Source: Atopobium sp.
GTDB lineage: Bacteria; Actinomycetota; Coriobacteriia; Coriobacteriales; Atopobiaceae
Direction of reading: 5' to 3'
Assembly (NCBI GenBank): GCA_015259105.1
Contig: JABZGZ010000004.1
Location: forward strand, 1-26,229
DNA length: 26,229 nucleotides
Below the pieces are notes generated by a model. That model was not told where the DNA came from. It made no database searches and worked only from the letters and a program-made list of their open reading frames with translations. Every line of letters starts with the position of its first letter. Position 1 is the stretch's first letter. Positions 1-7,869 of this stretch are shown in pieces. Position numbers and translations under genes: made by a program.

Positions 1-425
1 TTGACGCTTACTCTGAGCAAATGTTTGACGCTGGCGCTGACCTCACTGGTCGTACTGCAGAAGAAGTCTTCCATGGTGACTACAAGGTATTCAGCCGTGG
101 CGGCGTAAAGTTTGGCGTTGGCCAGGGCTCCTTCATGACCGAGTCCAGCCGCAAAGCTGCAGAGGAACTTGTTGGACCATTCTTGGAGACTGCCGCTAAG
201 TCCGAAGAGCTTCCAATGGTCTTCTACATGTTCACCGACGTTAAGAGCCAGGTCACCGAGATGCTCTTCTACGGCGCAAATGCTGCCAACGTCATCGAAC
301 GCGCCTTTAACGTAAAGGTTGATGGCAACATTGCTGTTCTTCCAGGTGTTGTCAGTCGTAAGAAGCAGGTTGTTCCATCTCTCATGGCAACGCTTCAGAC
401 GCTCGCCGAGGAAACCGCCAACTAA
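1..425 (+). CDS. ppaC: Manganese-dependent inorganic pyrophosphatase (family II), C-terminal part
   Basis: The reading frame is open from base 3 and runs to the TAA at 423-425, so this is the last ~140 residues of a gene that begins left of the window; the internal ATG at 21 is not the real start. The piece matches the DHHA2 domain that closes the active site of family II pyrophosphatases, which split PPi to two phosphates in the cytoplasm with Mn/Co. The diagnostic C-terminal SRKKQVVP motif is present at about 342-380, preceded by a typical MVFYMFTDV strand and followed by the usual short final helix. The N-terminal DHH domain with the metal ligands is outside the window. A strong terminator (514-549) follows. 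Family identification is firm; nothing can be said about its promoter or start. Confidence 0.9.
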   Translation, partial: DAYSEQMFDAGADLTGRTAEEVFHGDYKVFSRGGVKFGVGQGSFMTESSRKAAEELVGPFLETAAKSEELPMVFYMFTDVKSQVTEMLFYGANAANVIERAFNVKVDGNIAVLPGVVSRKKQVVPSLMATLQTLAEETAN

Positions 426-428
426 CAC

Positions 429-498
429 GGGTTTCTCGCGCGTCGCGCCTTATGTGAGCTTTCACTGCGCGGGTTTCTCGCGCGTCGGGTTTCTCGCC
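429..498. repeat. Cluster of three GGGTTTCTCGC motif copies
   Basis: Three exact copies in the same orientation begin at 429, 471 and 487 in the short gap between the pyrophosphatase stop and its terminator. The first two share an extended context (GGGTTTCTCGCGCGTC), and the third ends in GCCATGG. The copies are only 42 and 16 bp apart, which looks like local duplication of a dispersed element. They are part of the window-wide motif family described in the findings. Confidence 0.9.
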
Positions 499-513
499 AT
501 GGATTGAAATGAT

Positions 514-549
514 AACGCCTACCTGCGAACTTGCGGGTAGGCGTTTTTC
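514..549 (+). terminator. Rho-independent terminator after ppaC
   Basis: ACGCCTACC (515-523) pairs with GGTAGGCGT (536-544), extended inward by TGC/GCG pairing around a short loop, and is followed by a T run (544-548). It ends the pyrophosphatase transcript. The leftward sirtuin gene ends only 13 bp to the right, so the same hairpin may also serve that strand, although the T run on that side is poor. Confidence 0.85.
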
Positions 550-561
550 TACAGGAGCTGT

Positions 562-1413
562 TTACAGGAGCTGTTCTATGACGGCGCCAATTCTGTCTCT
601 GATCACCAGGTTAGCGCGAGCATCGTACGGCGTAGGTTGGTCGTTGATGATGGCCATTTTGTTGCCCTCGTAGTAGTCGAGAAGACCGGCGGCAGGTTGC
701 ACTACCAGCGAACTTCCTGCAACCACAAGGACCTCCGCGTGAGAAATGGCGTTCAGCGCGCCGTAGACCGTGTCCATATCAAGGCCCTCTCCGTAAAAGA
801 CGATATCAGGCCTAATAACTGCGCCGCATTGACAGAGCGGCGCCACAGACGACTGCTCTTCAATCTGATCAAGCGTGTAGGTGTGGCCGCACTCTGGACA
901 GTAAAAACGCGTCTCGTTGCCATGGAGCTCAAACACACGCTTGCTACCAGCAGCTTGATGCAGTCCGTCGATGTTTTGCGTCACCACCGCGCGCAACTTT
1001 CCCGCAGCTTCCAAGTCTGCCAGCCACTTGTGAGCAATGTTTGGCTGAGCCTCCCCCAAATGATGAGAGTTTCTAAAATACGTGTAATACGCTGCAGGGT
1101 AATCAAAAAACACATCAAGCGAGAAGATCTCTTCAAGCGTAAAGTCTGGCGCCTTGCTGTAGGCAAAAGACTCTTCGTTATCGGGGTCAACCGTTACGCC
1201 ATTTCCCAGGTCGTAGGCTTCTTTTCCCATGTCATAGCCGTCTTGGCCCAGGCCAATGGTCATGTTTTCTACTTTGATACCGCCTTGGCGATACAGACCG
1301 TTAGTACCCCTAAAATCAGGAATACCGCTTTCCGTTGACACGCCTGCGCCACCAAAGAAAACAATGTTATCTGACGACTGAATCCAGTCTTTAAGCTGCT
1401 CAATCTTGGTCAT
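562..1413 (-). CDS. cobB: NAD-dependent protein deacylase (sirtuin, Sir2 family)
   Basis: A 283-residue sirtuin that removes acyl groups from lysines using NAD+. The Rossmann motif GAGVSTESGIPDFRG is at residues 22-36, TQNIDGLH at 145-152, the catalytic His at 164 (FELHGN), and a zinc ribbon at C172, C175, C194 and C196 (CPEC then CQC). GSSLVVQPAA at 233-242 is the usual C-terminal NAD/substrate segment. Start: ATG at 1413, preceded by an AGAGGTG ribosome site. Odd point: between NGLYRQ (38-43) and the conserved FFDYPAAYY segment (102-110) there are about 45 extra residues, rich in Gly and Asp, where bacterial sirtuins such as Sir2Tm have only a short cofactor-binding loop. It stands alone, with a terminator upstream isolating it from the CobW gene. 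A 13-bp tandem repeat (551-576) spans the stop codon. Confidence 0.93.
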   Translation of the reverse strand: MTKIEQLKDWIQSSDNIVFFGGAGVSTESGIPDFRGTNGLYRQGGIKVENMTIGLGQDGYDMGKEAYDLGNGVTVDPDNEESFAYSKAPDFTLEEIFSLDVFFDYPAAYYTYFRNSHHLGEAQPNIAHKWLADLEAAGKLRAVVTQNIDGLHQAAGSKRVFELHGNETRFYCPECGHTYTLDQIEEQSSVAPLCQCGAVIRPDIVFYGEGLDMDTVYGALNAISHAEVLVVAGSSLVVQPAAGLLDYYEGNKMAIINDQPTPYDARANLVIRDRIGAVIEQLL

Positions 1414-1429
1414 TAGGCACCTCTAACCT

Positions 1430-1458
1430 AAAAAAGGGACCCGGATAAACTGGGTCCC
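1430..1458 (-). terminator. Terminator of the leftward CobW gene
   Basis: GGGACCC (1436-1442) pairs with GGGTCCC (1452-1458) across a 9-nt loop. Read leftward, the stem is followed by six T (complement of A1430-1435). It lies between the CobW gene and the sirtuin gene, so the two are probably separate transcription units. Confidence 0.85.
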
Positions 1459-1494
1459 TCGTCTCAAGCGCCGGAGCTCTTGGCGCTGAAAACG

Positions 1495-2640
1495 CTAGTA
1501 ATCAAACTCGTCTGGAACATACTCGGTAAGGCATGCATCCAGACCGGCTTCAATTTCTTCATGGTTCATATGACGCCCAATGAAGCACAGTTTTGTTTGA
1601 CGATCGCCCAGTTCATCATCCCATTCTGCGCGTAGCTCGGGTTTCTCGTCAAGAAGGGTTTCTCGCTCATCCTCTGGCAGCGATGCGTAGAACATGCCGT
1701 TCTCGTAGAACTGGACCTGCTTGCCGGCCTGCTCAAATACGTAGCTCATCTCGGGGTCTTGTGAAATCCAGATGCTACCCTTGACGCGGATGATATTCTT
1801 TGGCCAGCTAGCCACAAACTGGTTAAGTTTGTCCAGATCAAATGGCTGACGGCGGCGATATACAAAGGTGGTAATCTCGTACTCCAAAACCTCTGGATCC
1901 TCGTGCTCCTCAGGGTGCTCCATTGCATCCATCCAGGCAGCGGAGGCGTAGGCTTTGTCAAAGTCAAAACGACCCGTATTGATAAGCTCGCTCATTGGAA
2001 TGTCGCCGTTGACCGCCTCAACAATAACGGCGTCTTTCTGCAGGCCGCGCACAAGGGCCTTAAGCTCGTGGAGCTGCTCTGGAGTAACCAGATCGGTCTT
2101 GTTGAGCACCAGCGTAGAGCAGAACTCAATCTGCTGAATAAGCAGGTTCTCGATGTCATCCTCTTCAATGTCTGGGTCGAGAAGATCGGCGCCGTTGTGG
2201 AACTCCTCAAACATGCGAGCACAGTCAACAACTGCGACGATGTTATCAAGGTTGAGGTGAGAGTGATTAGTTGCATGCTGGCTCTGATTGCAGAATGCAG
2301 AAATGTTATAGGTAATGGGGATTGGCTCACAGATACCTGAAGCCTCAATAATGATGTAGTCGAACTCCTCGGTATCGGCCAAATCACCCAACTGAAGTGC
2401 CAAGTCATTAGAAAGGGTGCAGCAGAGGCAACCGTTAGTTAGAGGAATAACGTCGCCTTCTTTAGCATAGCCGCCGTCTTTAATAAGACCAGCATCAACG
2501 TTAATCTCGCCAATATCATTGACGATAACTGCTGCGTGAATACCTTCAGTGTTAGAGAGAATGTGGTTCAAAATAGTGGTCTTACCTGCGCCTAAATAGC
2601 CGGTAAGCAGCACAATTTTCACCTGCTTTGGTTCAGACAT
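1495..2640 (-). CDS. CobW/G3E-family GTPase, putative metallochaperone
   Basis: A 381-residue protein with the Walker A motif GYLGAGKTT at residues 14-22, the family metal-binding CLCC motif at 71-74, the EASG switch at 99-102 and the guanine-specificity motif NKTDL at 180-184. From about residue 250 it continues into a CobW C-terminal domain. Such GTPases deliver Zn, Co or Ni to client proteins; which metal is used here cannot be read from the sequence. The ATG at 2640 has an upstream GGAG. Terminators on both sides (2697-2733 and 1430-1458) make it monocistronic. Odd point: two copies of the GCGAGAAACCC-type motif lie 17 bp apart inside the C-terminal domain (1639 and 1656), encoding an EKP and an RET stretch. 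They look like motif insertions tolerated by the protein. YjiA, YeiR or ZagA-like assignment is left open. Confidence 0.88.
   Translation of the reverse strand: MSEPKQVKIVLLTGYLGAGKTTILNHILSNTEGIHAAVIVNDIGEINVDAGLIKDGGYAKEGDVIPLTNGCLCCTLSNDLALQLGDLADTEEFDYIIIEASGICEPIPITYNISAFCNQSQHATNHSHLNLDNIVAVVDCARMFEEFHNGADLLDPDIEEDDIENLLIQQIEFCSTLVLNKTDLVTPEQLHELKALVRGLQKDAVIVEAVNGDIPMSELINTGRFDFDKAYASAAWMDAMEHPEEHEDPEVLEYEITTFVYRRRQPFDLDKLNQFVASWPKNIIRVKGSIWISQDPEMSYVFEQAGKQVQFYENGMFYASLPEDERETLLDEKPELRAEWDDELGDRQTKLCFIGRHMNHEEIEAGLDACLTEYVPDEFDY
1639..1666. repeat. Two dispersed-motif copies inside the CobW gene
   Basis: GGGTTTCTCG (1639-1648, followed by T instead of C) and an exact GGGTTTCTCGC (1656-1666) lie in tandem, 17 bp apart. 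On the coding strand they are read in two different frames (EKP and RET), so DNA sequence rather than protein sequence seems to be what is conserved. Confidence 0.85.
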
Positions 2641-2696
2641 AGTGAGCTCCTATCAAATGTCAAACTTTTATATCAAAGAATAAACTTCTTGCCTGT

Positions 2697-2733
2697 AAAA
2701 GTGGGCCCTGACGCTTAAGTGAGTCAGGGCCCA
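2697..2733 (-). terminator. Terminator of the amidohydrolase gene
   Basis: An 11-bp perfect stem TGGGCCCTGAC (2702-2712) / GTCAGGGCCCA (2723-2733) with a 10-nt loop. Read leftward it is followed by CTTTTAC. It separates the amidohydrolase from the CobW gene, whose promoter must lie in the ~55 bp up to 2640. Confidence 0.8.
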
Positions 2734-2765
2734 ACCTTCGCGTTACAAATTATCGAGCTGGAAGC

Positions 2766-4013
2766 TTAGAAGCTACCGCGATCAATAATCTTGCCTTCCT
2801 TCATGATGACGTCCATGTTCTCAGGCGTGAGGTCGCGGATGTTGTTAGCAACGTCGCCCTTGACTACGAGGATATCAGCGGAGAGGCCTTCCTTGACAGC
2901 ACCAAACTCGTTCTCCTTGCCAAGCATCTTTGCGCCGTTGTAAGTAGCAGCTGCAACAGTATCAAGGATGGAGATGCCAACCTTCTCGACAAAGTCATAC
3001 ATCTCATCGATGGTGACGTAGCCGTAAGGAGTGACAAAGCTGAAGGAGTCAGAGCCGATGGTAATGGTGATACCCATATCATAAGCCTTACGCAGGTTAG
3101 CGTAGGTGCGTGCAAGGCCCTTCTCGACAACAGTCTCGCCTGGGAATGCGTCAAGCTCTGGAGTCCAGTCTGGTGGATAAGTTCCGTACCAAGTTGGCAG
3201 GAAGCCGATGGTTGGAGTGAAGTATGTTCCCTGCTCAGCCATAAGCTTCATGGTGCGCTCGTCAAGCTCAAAGCCGTGAATGAGCTGCTTGCAACCAAAG
3301 CGGACGCAGTCATATGCAGCGTCAAAGTTATTGTAGGAGTGAGCATACAGAGGAATGCCTACCAGTGCGCACTCGTCAGCAATTGCCTTGATCTCCTCGG
3401 TGCAGAAGAGCTGCAGACGGTCGGAGTCCCAGCGCCAAATGCCGCCACCGGTTGCCCAGATCTTGATGCCGTCAGGCTCTTCACGGAGACGACGACGAAT
3501 TGCCTTACGAAGCTCCCATGGACCGTCTACCTGGTCGCCCCAAGGGTGTCCGTCCTTGGAAATCTGCAGTGGCAGGTGGTGAGAGTCACCGTGACCAGCA
3601 ACGCGGCAAAGGCCAAGGCCGGTAGCAAAGATACGAGGACCCTGCATAATGCCCATGTTAACGAGGTCGCGGATAGCAATACCATTGCGGCCAATCTCAA
3701 CGACAGTGGTGAGGCCGTGGGTAAGAGCGTCATAAGCCTGCTTGACTGCGCATGCCTGCTTCTGAGCAACGGACTCGATAACCCAGTCGTTATCGTTGTC
3801 GGTCAGGTTGCCGGAGAAGTGCAGGTGTGTATCAACAAGACCAGGCATTACGGTATGACCGGATGCGTCACGTACCTCATATCCCTCTGGGACCTCTTTG
3901 CGAGGACCAGCATAGGTAATCTTGTCGTCATCGATAAGGACAAGGGAGTCCTCAACTGGTGCAGCGCCAGTACCGTCAACGAGCTTGCCGCCTACAAAAG
4001 CATACTTACTCAT
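2766..4013 (-). CDS. Metal-dependent amidohydrolase, imidazolonepropionase/prolidase-like
   Basis: A 415-residue member of the amidohydrolase superfamily, cytoplasmic (no signal peptide). The probable metal ligands are all visible: H63 and H65 (DTHLH), K184 in KIWATGGG (the carbamylated lysine), H225, H246 and D322 (TIGSDS). Subgroup features (the KIxATGG motif and the QLIHGFELD segment) resemble proteins annotated as imidazolonepropionase-like amidohydrolase or Xaa-Pro dipeptidase, but the true substrate cannot be inferred. I place the start at the second ATG (4013), because AAGGAAGG lies 9 bp before it and directly abuts the first ATG (4022), which is too close. The gene is monocistronic: a 270-bp divergent gap separates it from the deoxynucleotidase and a terminator follows. 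No histidine-utilisation genes lie nearby, which argues against true HutI. Confidence 0.85.
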   Translation of the reverse strand: MSKYAFVGGKLVDGTGAAPVEDSLVLIDDDKITYAGPRKEVPEGYEVRDASGHTVMPGLVDTHLHFSGNLTDNDNDWVIESVAQKQACAVKQAYDALTHGLTTVVEIGRNGIAIRDLVNMGIMQGPRIFATGLGLCRVAGHGDSHHLPLQISKDGHPWGDQVDGPWELRKAIRRRLREEPDGIKIWATGGGIWRWDSDRLQLFCTEEIKAIADECALVGIPLYAHSYNNFDAAYDCVRFGCKQLIHGFELDERTMKLMAEQGTYFTPTIGFLPTWYGTYPPDWTPELDAFPGETVVEKGLARTYANLRKAYDMGITITIGSDSFSFVTPYGYVTIDEMYDFVEKVGISILDTVAAATYNGAKMLGKENEFGAVKEGLSADILVVKGDVANNIRDLTPENMDVIMKEGKIIDRGSF

Positions 4014-4293
4014 GTTTCCCATCCTTCCTTTGTTGTCCGCTCACTTCTTTTAAACGGACGAGGTTTACTTGCATAGTAAGCCCGGGTTAACTCCTTTGGA
4101 ATAAGTTAGCCATGGTTGCCGGTAAGCGGAGCAAAAATACCCATGAACGGATGTTCAGATATCAATAATTTCATATAAACATCTAAAGTATTTGATTACT
4201 TCATATTTGCTATGACTACATTGCATAGTTGTGTCAAAACAGTTTTTGTCCGGTATCCGTGGTAAGGTTGAGAAAACAAATTAAGGAGGGGCA

Positions 4294-4911
4294 ATGTCTC
4301 AGAATTCTTCGTCGCAGTCCAGCTTTTTTGCACTTATTTCTCGCATGCGCTACATTGAGCGCTGGTCGCTTATGCGCAATTCTCGATCAGAAAGCCTTGC
4401 TGAACACGCCCTTGACGTGGCCGTTATTTCTCACTGCCTAGCAACTATTGCAAATGTGCGCTATCACAGAAATCTTGACGCAGATCGTGCAGCTCTTATT
4501 GGTATATATCACGATGCATCAGAGATTATCACCGGAGACATGCCCACGCCTGTAAAGTATGCTAATTCAGAGATTAGAGATGCCTATCATCAGGTAGAGG
4601 CACGTGCCGAGAAAACCATTCTCTCCACACTGCCAGAAGACCTGCAAGATGCCTATGCTCAGGTGCTTACTCACAGCGCTGAGGCTTCAGAGAGTGAAGC
4701 TTATCTCAGAAAGCTTATTAAAGCTGCAGATAAGATTGCAGCACTCATTAAGTGTATTGAGGAGGCTCAGTCTGGAAACTCAGAATTTATTACCGCTGAA
4801 GCCTCAACTCGTGAAGTTGTTGAAGATTTAGCAGATTCTCTTCCAGAAGTGCGCGATTTTATGACAGAATTCCTACCTTCGTACGGAGAAACGCTTGATC
4901 AGCTTCTGTAA
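4294..4911 (+). CDS. yfbR: 5'-deoxynucleotidase, YfbR family (HD domain)
   Basis: A 205-residue HD-domain phosphohydrolase. It follows E. coli YfbR closely over its length: SFFALISRMRYIERWSLMRN at the start, SLAEHALDVA (H38), the HD pair in YHDASE (H73-D74), and GDMPTPVKY at 81-89. This family dephosphorylates deoxynucleoside 5'-monophosphates using a divalent metal and helps balance dNTP pools. The start is an ATG with AAGGAGG 7 bp upstream. The TrmB-like gene follows after 37 bp with no terminator between, so the two are probably cotranscribed and end at the terminator at 5827. The 260 bp upstream is AT-rich, and I see no convincing promoter boxes there. Confidence 0.92.
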   Translation: MSQNSSSQSSFFALISRMRYIERWSLMRNSRSESLAEHALDVAVISHCLATIANVRYHRNLDADRAALIGIYHDASEIITGDMPTPVKYANSEIRDAYHQVEARAEKTILSTLPEDLQDAYAQVLTHSAEASESEAYLRKLIKAADKIAALIKCIEEAQSGNSEFITAEASTREVVEDLADSLPEVRDFMTEFLPSYGETLDQLL

Positions 4912-4948
4912 AGAAACGCTGATTTTGCCCACTTGTTGAGGAGTTGCT

Positions 4949-5776
4949 TTGCGCGCACTACATGCACGTTTGCCTAAAAACTTTGTTCTGGAAGAGCGCT
5001 TAGAGGCGTATTCCAGCGTTATTGAGCCTCATCCAGAGGCTTTGAGAGGAACGTGGGCTTCTGCGTGTGCGCCAATTACTGCTGAGGGGCATGTTCCCTT
5101 CTCTGAGGTCCGTGTAGACCTTGGCTGCGGCAAGGGATCTTTTACTGCCGCTCAAGCTAAGGCAAATCCTAACGTGCTTTTTGTAGCCATTGACACAGAA
5201 CCTATCTGTATTTCATATGCTGCTAAAACAATTTATGAAGCAGGAGTGCCTAATGCCATCGTAGTTCCTGGTACCGGCATGAAGATAGATGAGTACTTCT
5301 CGCCAGAAGAAGTCTCTGTTATTTACCTCAACTTCCCTGCACCATTTCCTAGAATCAGACAGGCAAAGATGCGCCTCACTGATGCTGAGCGTCTTATGCA
5401 GTATAGAAATGTTTTGGCTAAAGAGGGTGTTGTTCGTCTTAAAACGGACAGTCAGCCACTTTTTGATTTTTCTCTTGAGCAAGTTGAAGTTGCTGGTTAC
5501 AACTTTATTTGGAAAACGCGAGATGCTCAGGCTGATTTTCCAAATGACGTTCCTAGCGAGTATGAACAAAAACTTGGTGCCCAGGGTGCTAAGGTTCACG
5601 CGTATCTGATTGCTCCAGGTCCTGTGCCAGCAGATTTCACACCCACAGAGCCTGTCAGTCTTGTTGACTACCTTCCAGAAGATTTAGAGTCACTAACCTA
5701 CGTTCCTCATGGAATGGAAAGCACGGTCCGCAATCTTGCAAACCGTGCTCGTAGACTTCGTAAGAAGGCTCAGTAA
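4949..5776 (+). CDS. TrmB-like (tRNA m7G46) SAM-dependent methyltransferase, divergent active site
   Basis: A 275-residue Rossmann methyltransferase with the SAM motif VDLGCGKGSF at residues 56-65 and the TrmB signature region NFPAPFPRIRQAKMRL at 128-143, then KTDSQPLFDFSL (165-176) and SEYEQKL (203-209). The layout is that of TrmB, which methylates N7 of G46 in tRNA. The usual signature is NFPDPWxKxRHxKRR. Here Asp is Ala131, His is Gln138 and the second-last Arg is Met141, all positions reported as important in E. coli TrmB, so activity or substrate may differ. The C-terminus is also about 50 residues longer than usual and ends in a basic RNLANRARRLRKKAQ. The start is a TTG at 4949 behind GAGGAG; no in-frame ATG fits. 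Probably in an operon with yfbR. Confidence 0.75.
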   Translation: MRALHARLPKNFVLEERLEAYSSVIEPHPEALRGTWASACAPITAEGHVPFSEVRVDLGCGKGSFTAAQAKANPNVLFVAIDTEPICISYAAKTIYEAGVPNAIVVPGTGMKIDEYFSPEEVSVIYLNFPAPFPRIRQAKMRLTDAERLMQYRNVLAKEGVVRLKTDSQPLFDFSLEQVEVAGYNFIWKTRDAQADFPNDVPSEYEQKLGAQGAKVHAYLIAPGPVPADFTPTEPVSLVDYLPEDLESLTYVPHGMESTVRNLANRARRLRKKAQ

Positions 5777-5826
5777 TTTGTAATTGGCTATATGTAGAAA
5801 CAGCCGTTTGTGAAAACAACCTTTGT

Positions 5827-5856
5827 AGGAGCGCTCCTTTGCGAGCGCTCCTTTTT
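5827..5856 (+). terminator. Terminator of the yfbR-trmB-like operon
   Basis: Perfect 10-bp stem AGGAGCGCTC (5827-5836) / GAGCGCTCCT (5843-5852) with a 6-nt loop and TTTTT at the end. The convergent P-type ATPase gene ends 22 bp further right; there is no T run for that strand. Confidence 0.92.
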
Positions 5857-5877
5857 AGGCCAACAGCCCTGACTCTT

Positions 5878-7773
5878 TTACTTGATCGACTTTATATTCA
5901 AAGCTCTAGTGGAATTAAGAACCGCAAGCACCATAACGCCTATGTCTCCAAAGACCGCTAGCCACATGGGAGCCAAACCAAAGGCTGCAAGGATCAAAAC
6001 AGCAACCTTAACGCCAATAGCAAACACAATATTTTGCTTTGCAATACCCAGGGTATGACGAGCAATCTTTACGGCCTTTGAGAGCTTAGAAAGCTTGTCG
6101 TCCATAAGAACTACGTCGGCGGCCTCAATAGCAGCATCAGACCCCAAACCGCCCATAGCAACGCCTACATCAGCGCGTGCAAGAACGGGTGCATCATTGA
6201 TGCCGTCACCGACAAAAGCAAGGGACTTACCAGCTGTCTTTTGGGCGAGAAGGCCTTCAACGGCAGAAACCTTATCCTGTGGAAGCAGTTCAGCACGAAC
6301 CTCAGTAATGCCCATCTGAGCAGCAATCTCTTCTGCAACGTCGCGTTTATCGCCCGTGAGCATAACAACCTTAGAAACGCCAACGTTTTTGAGGGAAGCG
6401 ATTGCTGCTGGAGCATCAGCTCGTTCGCGGTCAGAAATAACAATGTGGCCCATGTAGGTCCCATCAACAGCCACGTGAATGATGGTTCCGTGGTTCTCGC
6501 ACGCTTTCCAAGAAGCTCCTACGCTCTCCATAAGTGCGCAGTTGCCAACAGCAACGCTCTTACCATTCACGTTAGCGCAAATGCCCTGACCAGCAATTTC
6601 TTTGATGTCCGTGATAACACAGTCATCGTCCTCACTTGGATAAGCAGCACGAAGAGCTGCAGCAATTGGGTGCGTGGAGTGCATCTCAACGTGAGAAGCT
6701 AGGTGCAGAAGGTCCTTCTCGCCAATAGCCTGAGGATGAACAGCAAGAACCTCAAAAACACCCTCGGTCAGCGTACCGGTCTTGTCAAAGGCAACGGTAT
6801 CAAGGGTAGAAAGCATATCAATGTACGCAGAGCCCTTGATCAGGATGCCCTCCTTCGAAGCAGCGCCAATACCGCCAAAGAAGGCCAGTGGCACGGAAAC
6901 TACCAGCGCACAAGGACATGAGGCAATAAGGAAGGTCAGTGCTCTTACAATCCAGATTGATGCGTTGCCCACAAAGTCTCCCGAGAGCAGTGGTGGCAAA
7001 AATGCCAGCGCAATGGCACTGTAAACAACTGCTGGAGTATACACGCGAGAAAAACGACGAATAAACCTCTCGCTCTTGGACTTGTTTTGGTTTGAGCTCT
7101 CTACCAGCTTAATGATGCGGGAAGCAGTAGAGTCTTCAAAGAGGTGAGTAACGCGGGCGCGTACCACACCAGAAAGGTTTACACAGCCTGAGATAATATT
7201 GTCTCCCACTGTTGCATCACGAGGCACGCTCTCACCAGTAAGAGCAACGGTATCAAGACTGGTAGAACCCTCGACGATCTCTGCGTCAACAGGAACACGG
7301 TCGCCGGGTTTAACCACAATAATCTCTCCCAGCTTAATCTCTTCTGGAGAGATAGTGAGCAGCTGTCCGTCACGTTCAACCGTTGCGCTGTCAGGACGGA
7401 TATCCATAAGCTTGGCAATAGACTTCTTGCTGTTATCGGAAGCAAGGTGTTCAAACACCTCTCCTACCTGGAAGAACAGCATGACAAAGACGGCCTCATC
7501 AAACATAGGAGAACCGTTAGGCACAAAGCCAATGAGCAAGGCACCAACAGTAGCAATGGTCATGAGCAAGTCTTCGTTAAAGCACTCGCCCTCAGTGATG
7601 CTCTCCCATGCTTCTAGAACAACATCGTATCCCGCAACAGCGTAAGGCAACAGGTAAAGCAACAGTGCCTGCCAGAGCTGCAGGTCAAATGCGTGTTCAA
7701 CCGCGTAAGCAATACCTAGCAAAACAGCAGAACAGACAATGCGAGCAATTTTCACCTTTGTCTTTGAGCTCAT
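5878..7773 (-). CDS. P1B-type heavy-metal ATPase (Zn/Cd/Pb exporter type)
   Basis: A 631-residue P-type ATPase. TGES is at 179-182 (actuator), CPC at 286-288 in the ion-binding helix, the phosphorylated DKTGTLT at 330-336, the P1B-specific HP at 368-369, and GDGINDAP near residue 540. The last two helices carry GVKVAVL and MWLAVFGDIG; the Lys and Asp there are features of the Zn/Cd/Pb subgroup (ZntA/CadA) rather than Cu pumps. There is no N-terminal CxxC metal-binding domain; the protein begins just before the first membrane helix. I choose ATG 7773, with AAGGAGG 7 bp upstream, over an in-frame ATG at 7839, because the latter lies inside the palindromic operator. Monocistronic. No regulator gene is adjacent, so the repressor must be encoded elsewhere. 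Confidence 0.92.
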   Translation of the reverse strand: MSSKTKVKIARIVCSAVLLGIAYAVEHAFDLQLWQALLLYLLPYAVAGYDVVLEAWESITEGECFNEDLLMTIATVGALLIGFVPNGSPMFDEAVFVMLFFQVGEVFEHLASDNSKKSIAKLMDIRPDSATVERDGQLLTISPEEIKLGEIIVVKPGDRVPVDAEIVEGSTSLDTVALTGESVPRDATVGDNIISGCVNLSGVVRARVTHLFEDSTASRIIKLVESSNQNKSKSERFIRRFSRVYTPAVVYSAIALAFLPPLLSGDFVGNASIWIVRALTFLIASCPCALVVSVPLAFFGGIGAASKEGILIKGSAYIDMLSTLDTVAFDKTGTLTEGVFEVLAVHPQAIGEKDLLHLASHVEMHSTHPIAAALRAAYPSEDDDCVITDIKEIAGQGICANVNGKSVAVGNCALMESVGASWKACENHGTIIHVAVDGTYMGHIVISDRERADAPAAIASLKNVGVSKVVMLTGDKRDVAEEIAAQMGITEVRAELLPQDKVSAVEGLLAQKTAGKSLAFVGDGINDAPVLARADVGVAMGGLGSDAAIEAADVVLMDDKLSKLSKAVKIARHTLGIAKQNIVFAIGVKVAVLILAAFGLAPMWLAVFGDIGVMVLAVLNSTRALNIKSIK

Positions 7774-7818
7774 AGCTCCTCCTTGGGTTGTTGTTACGCC
7801 TAGTCTACTCCTTAAATT

Positions 7819-7846
7819 GATATATGTACATATATTCATACAACAA
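7819..7846 (-). promoter_or_regulatory. Promoter with palindromic operator of the metal ATPase
   Basis: ATATATGTACATATAT (7820-7835) is a perfect 16-bp palindrome 47 bp upstream of the ATG. Leftward, TTGTTG (7846-7841) and TATATC (7824-7819) form plausible -35/-10 boxes with a 16-bp spacer, and the palindrome fills the spacer. AT-rich palindromes placed like this are typical of ArsR/SmtB-family metal sensors (CadC, ZiaR). The assignment to that family is inference. Confidence 0.6.
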
Positions 7847-7869
7847 TCTTAAGGAACTTTTCACAAGAA

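Noticed and set aside
429..498. CRISPR-like short repeat array
   Set aside because: Repeats are only 11-12 bp, spacing is irregular (42 and 16 bp), and copies are scattered over the whole window in both orientations with no cas genes.
3276..4076. Long open frame opposite the amidohydrolase
   Set aside because: Antisense to a gene with all metal ligands intact; no ribosome site or recognisable domain.
7774..7839. Longer N-terminus of the P-type ATPase from ATG 7839
   Set aside because: That ATG lies in the palindromic operator, and the downstream ATG at 7773 has a near-perfect ribosome site.
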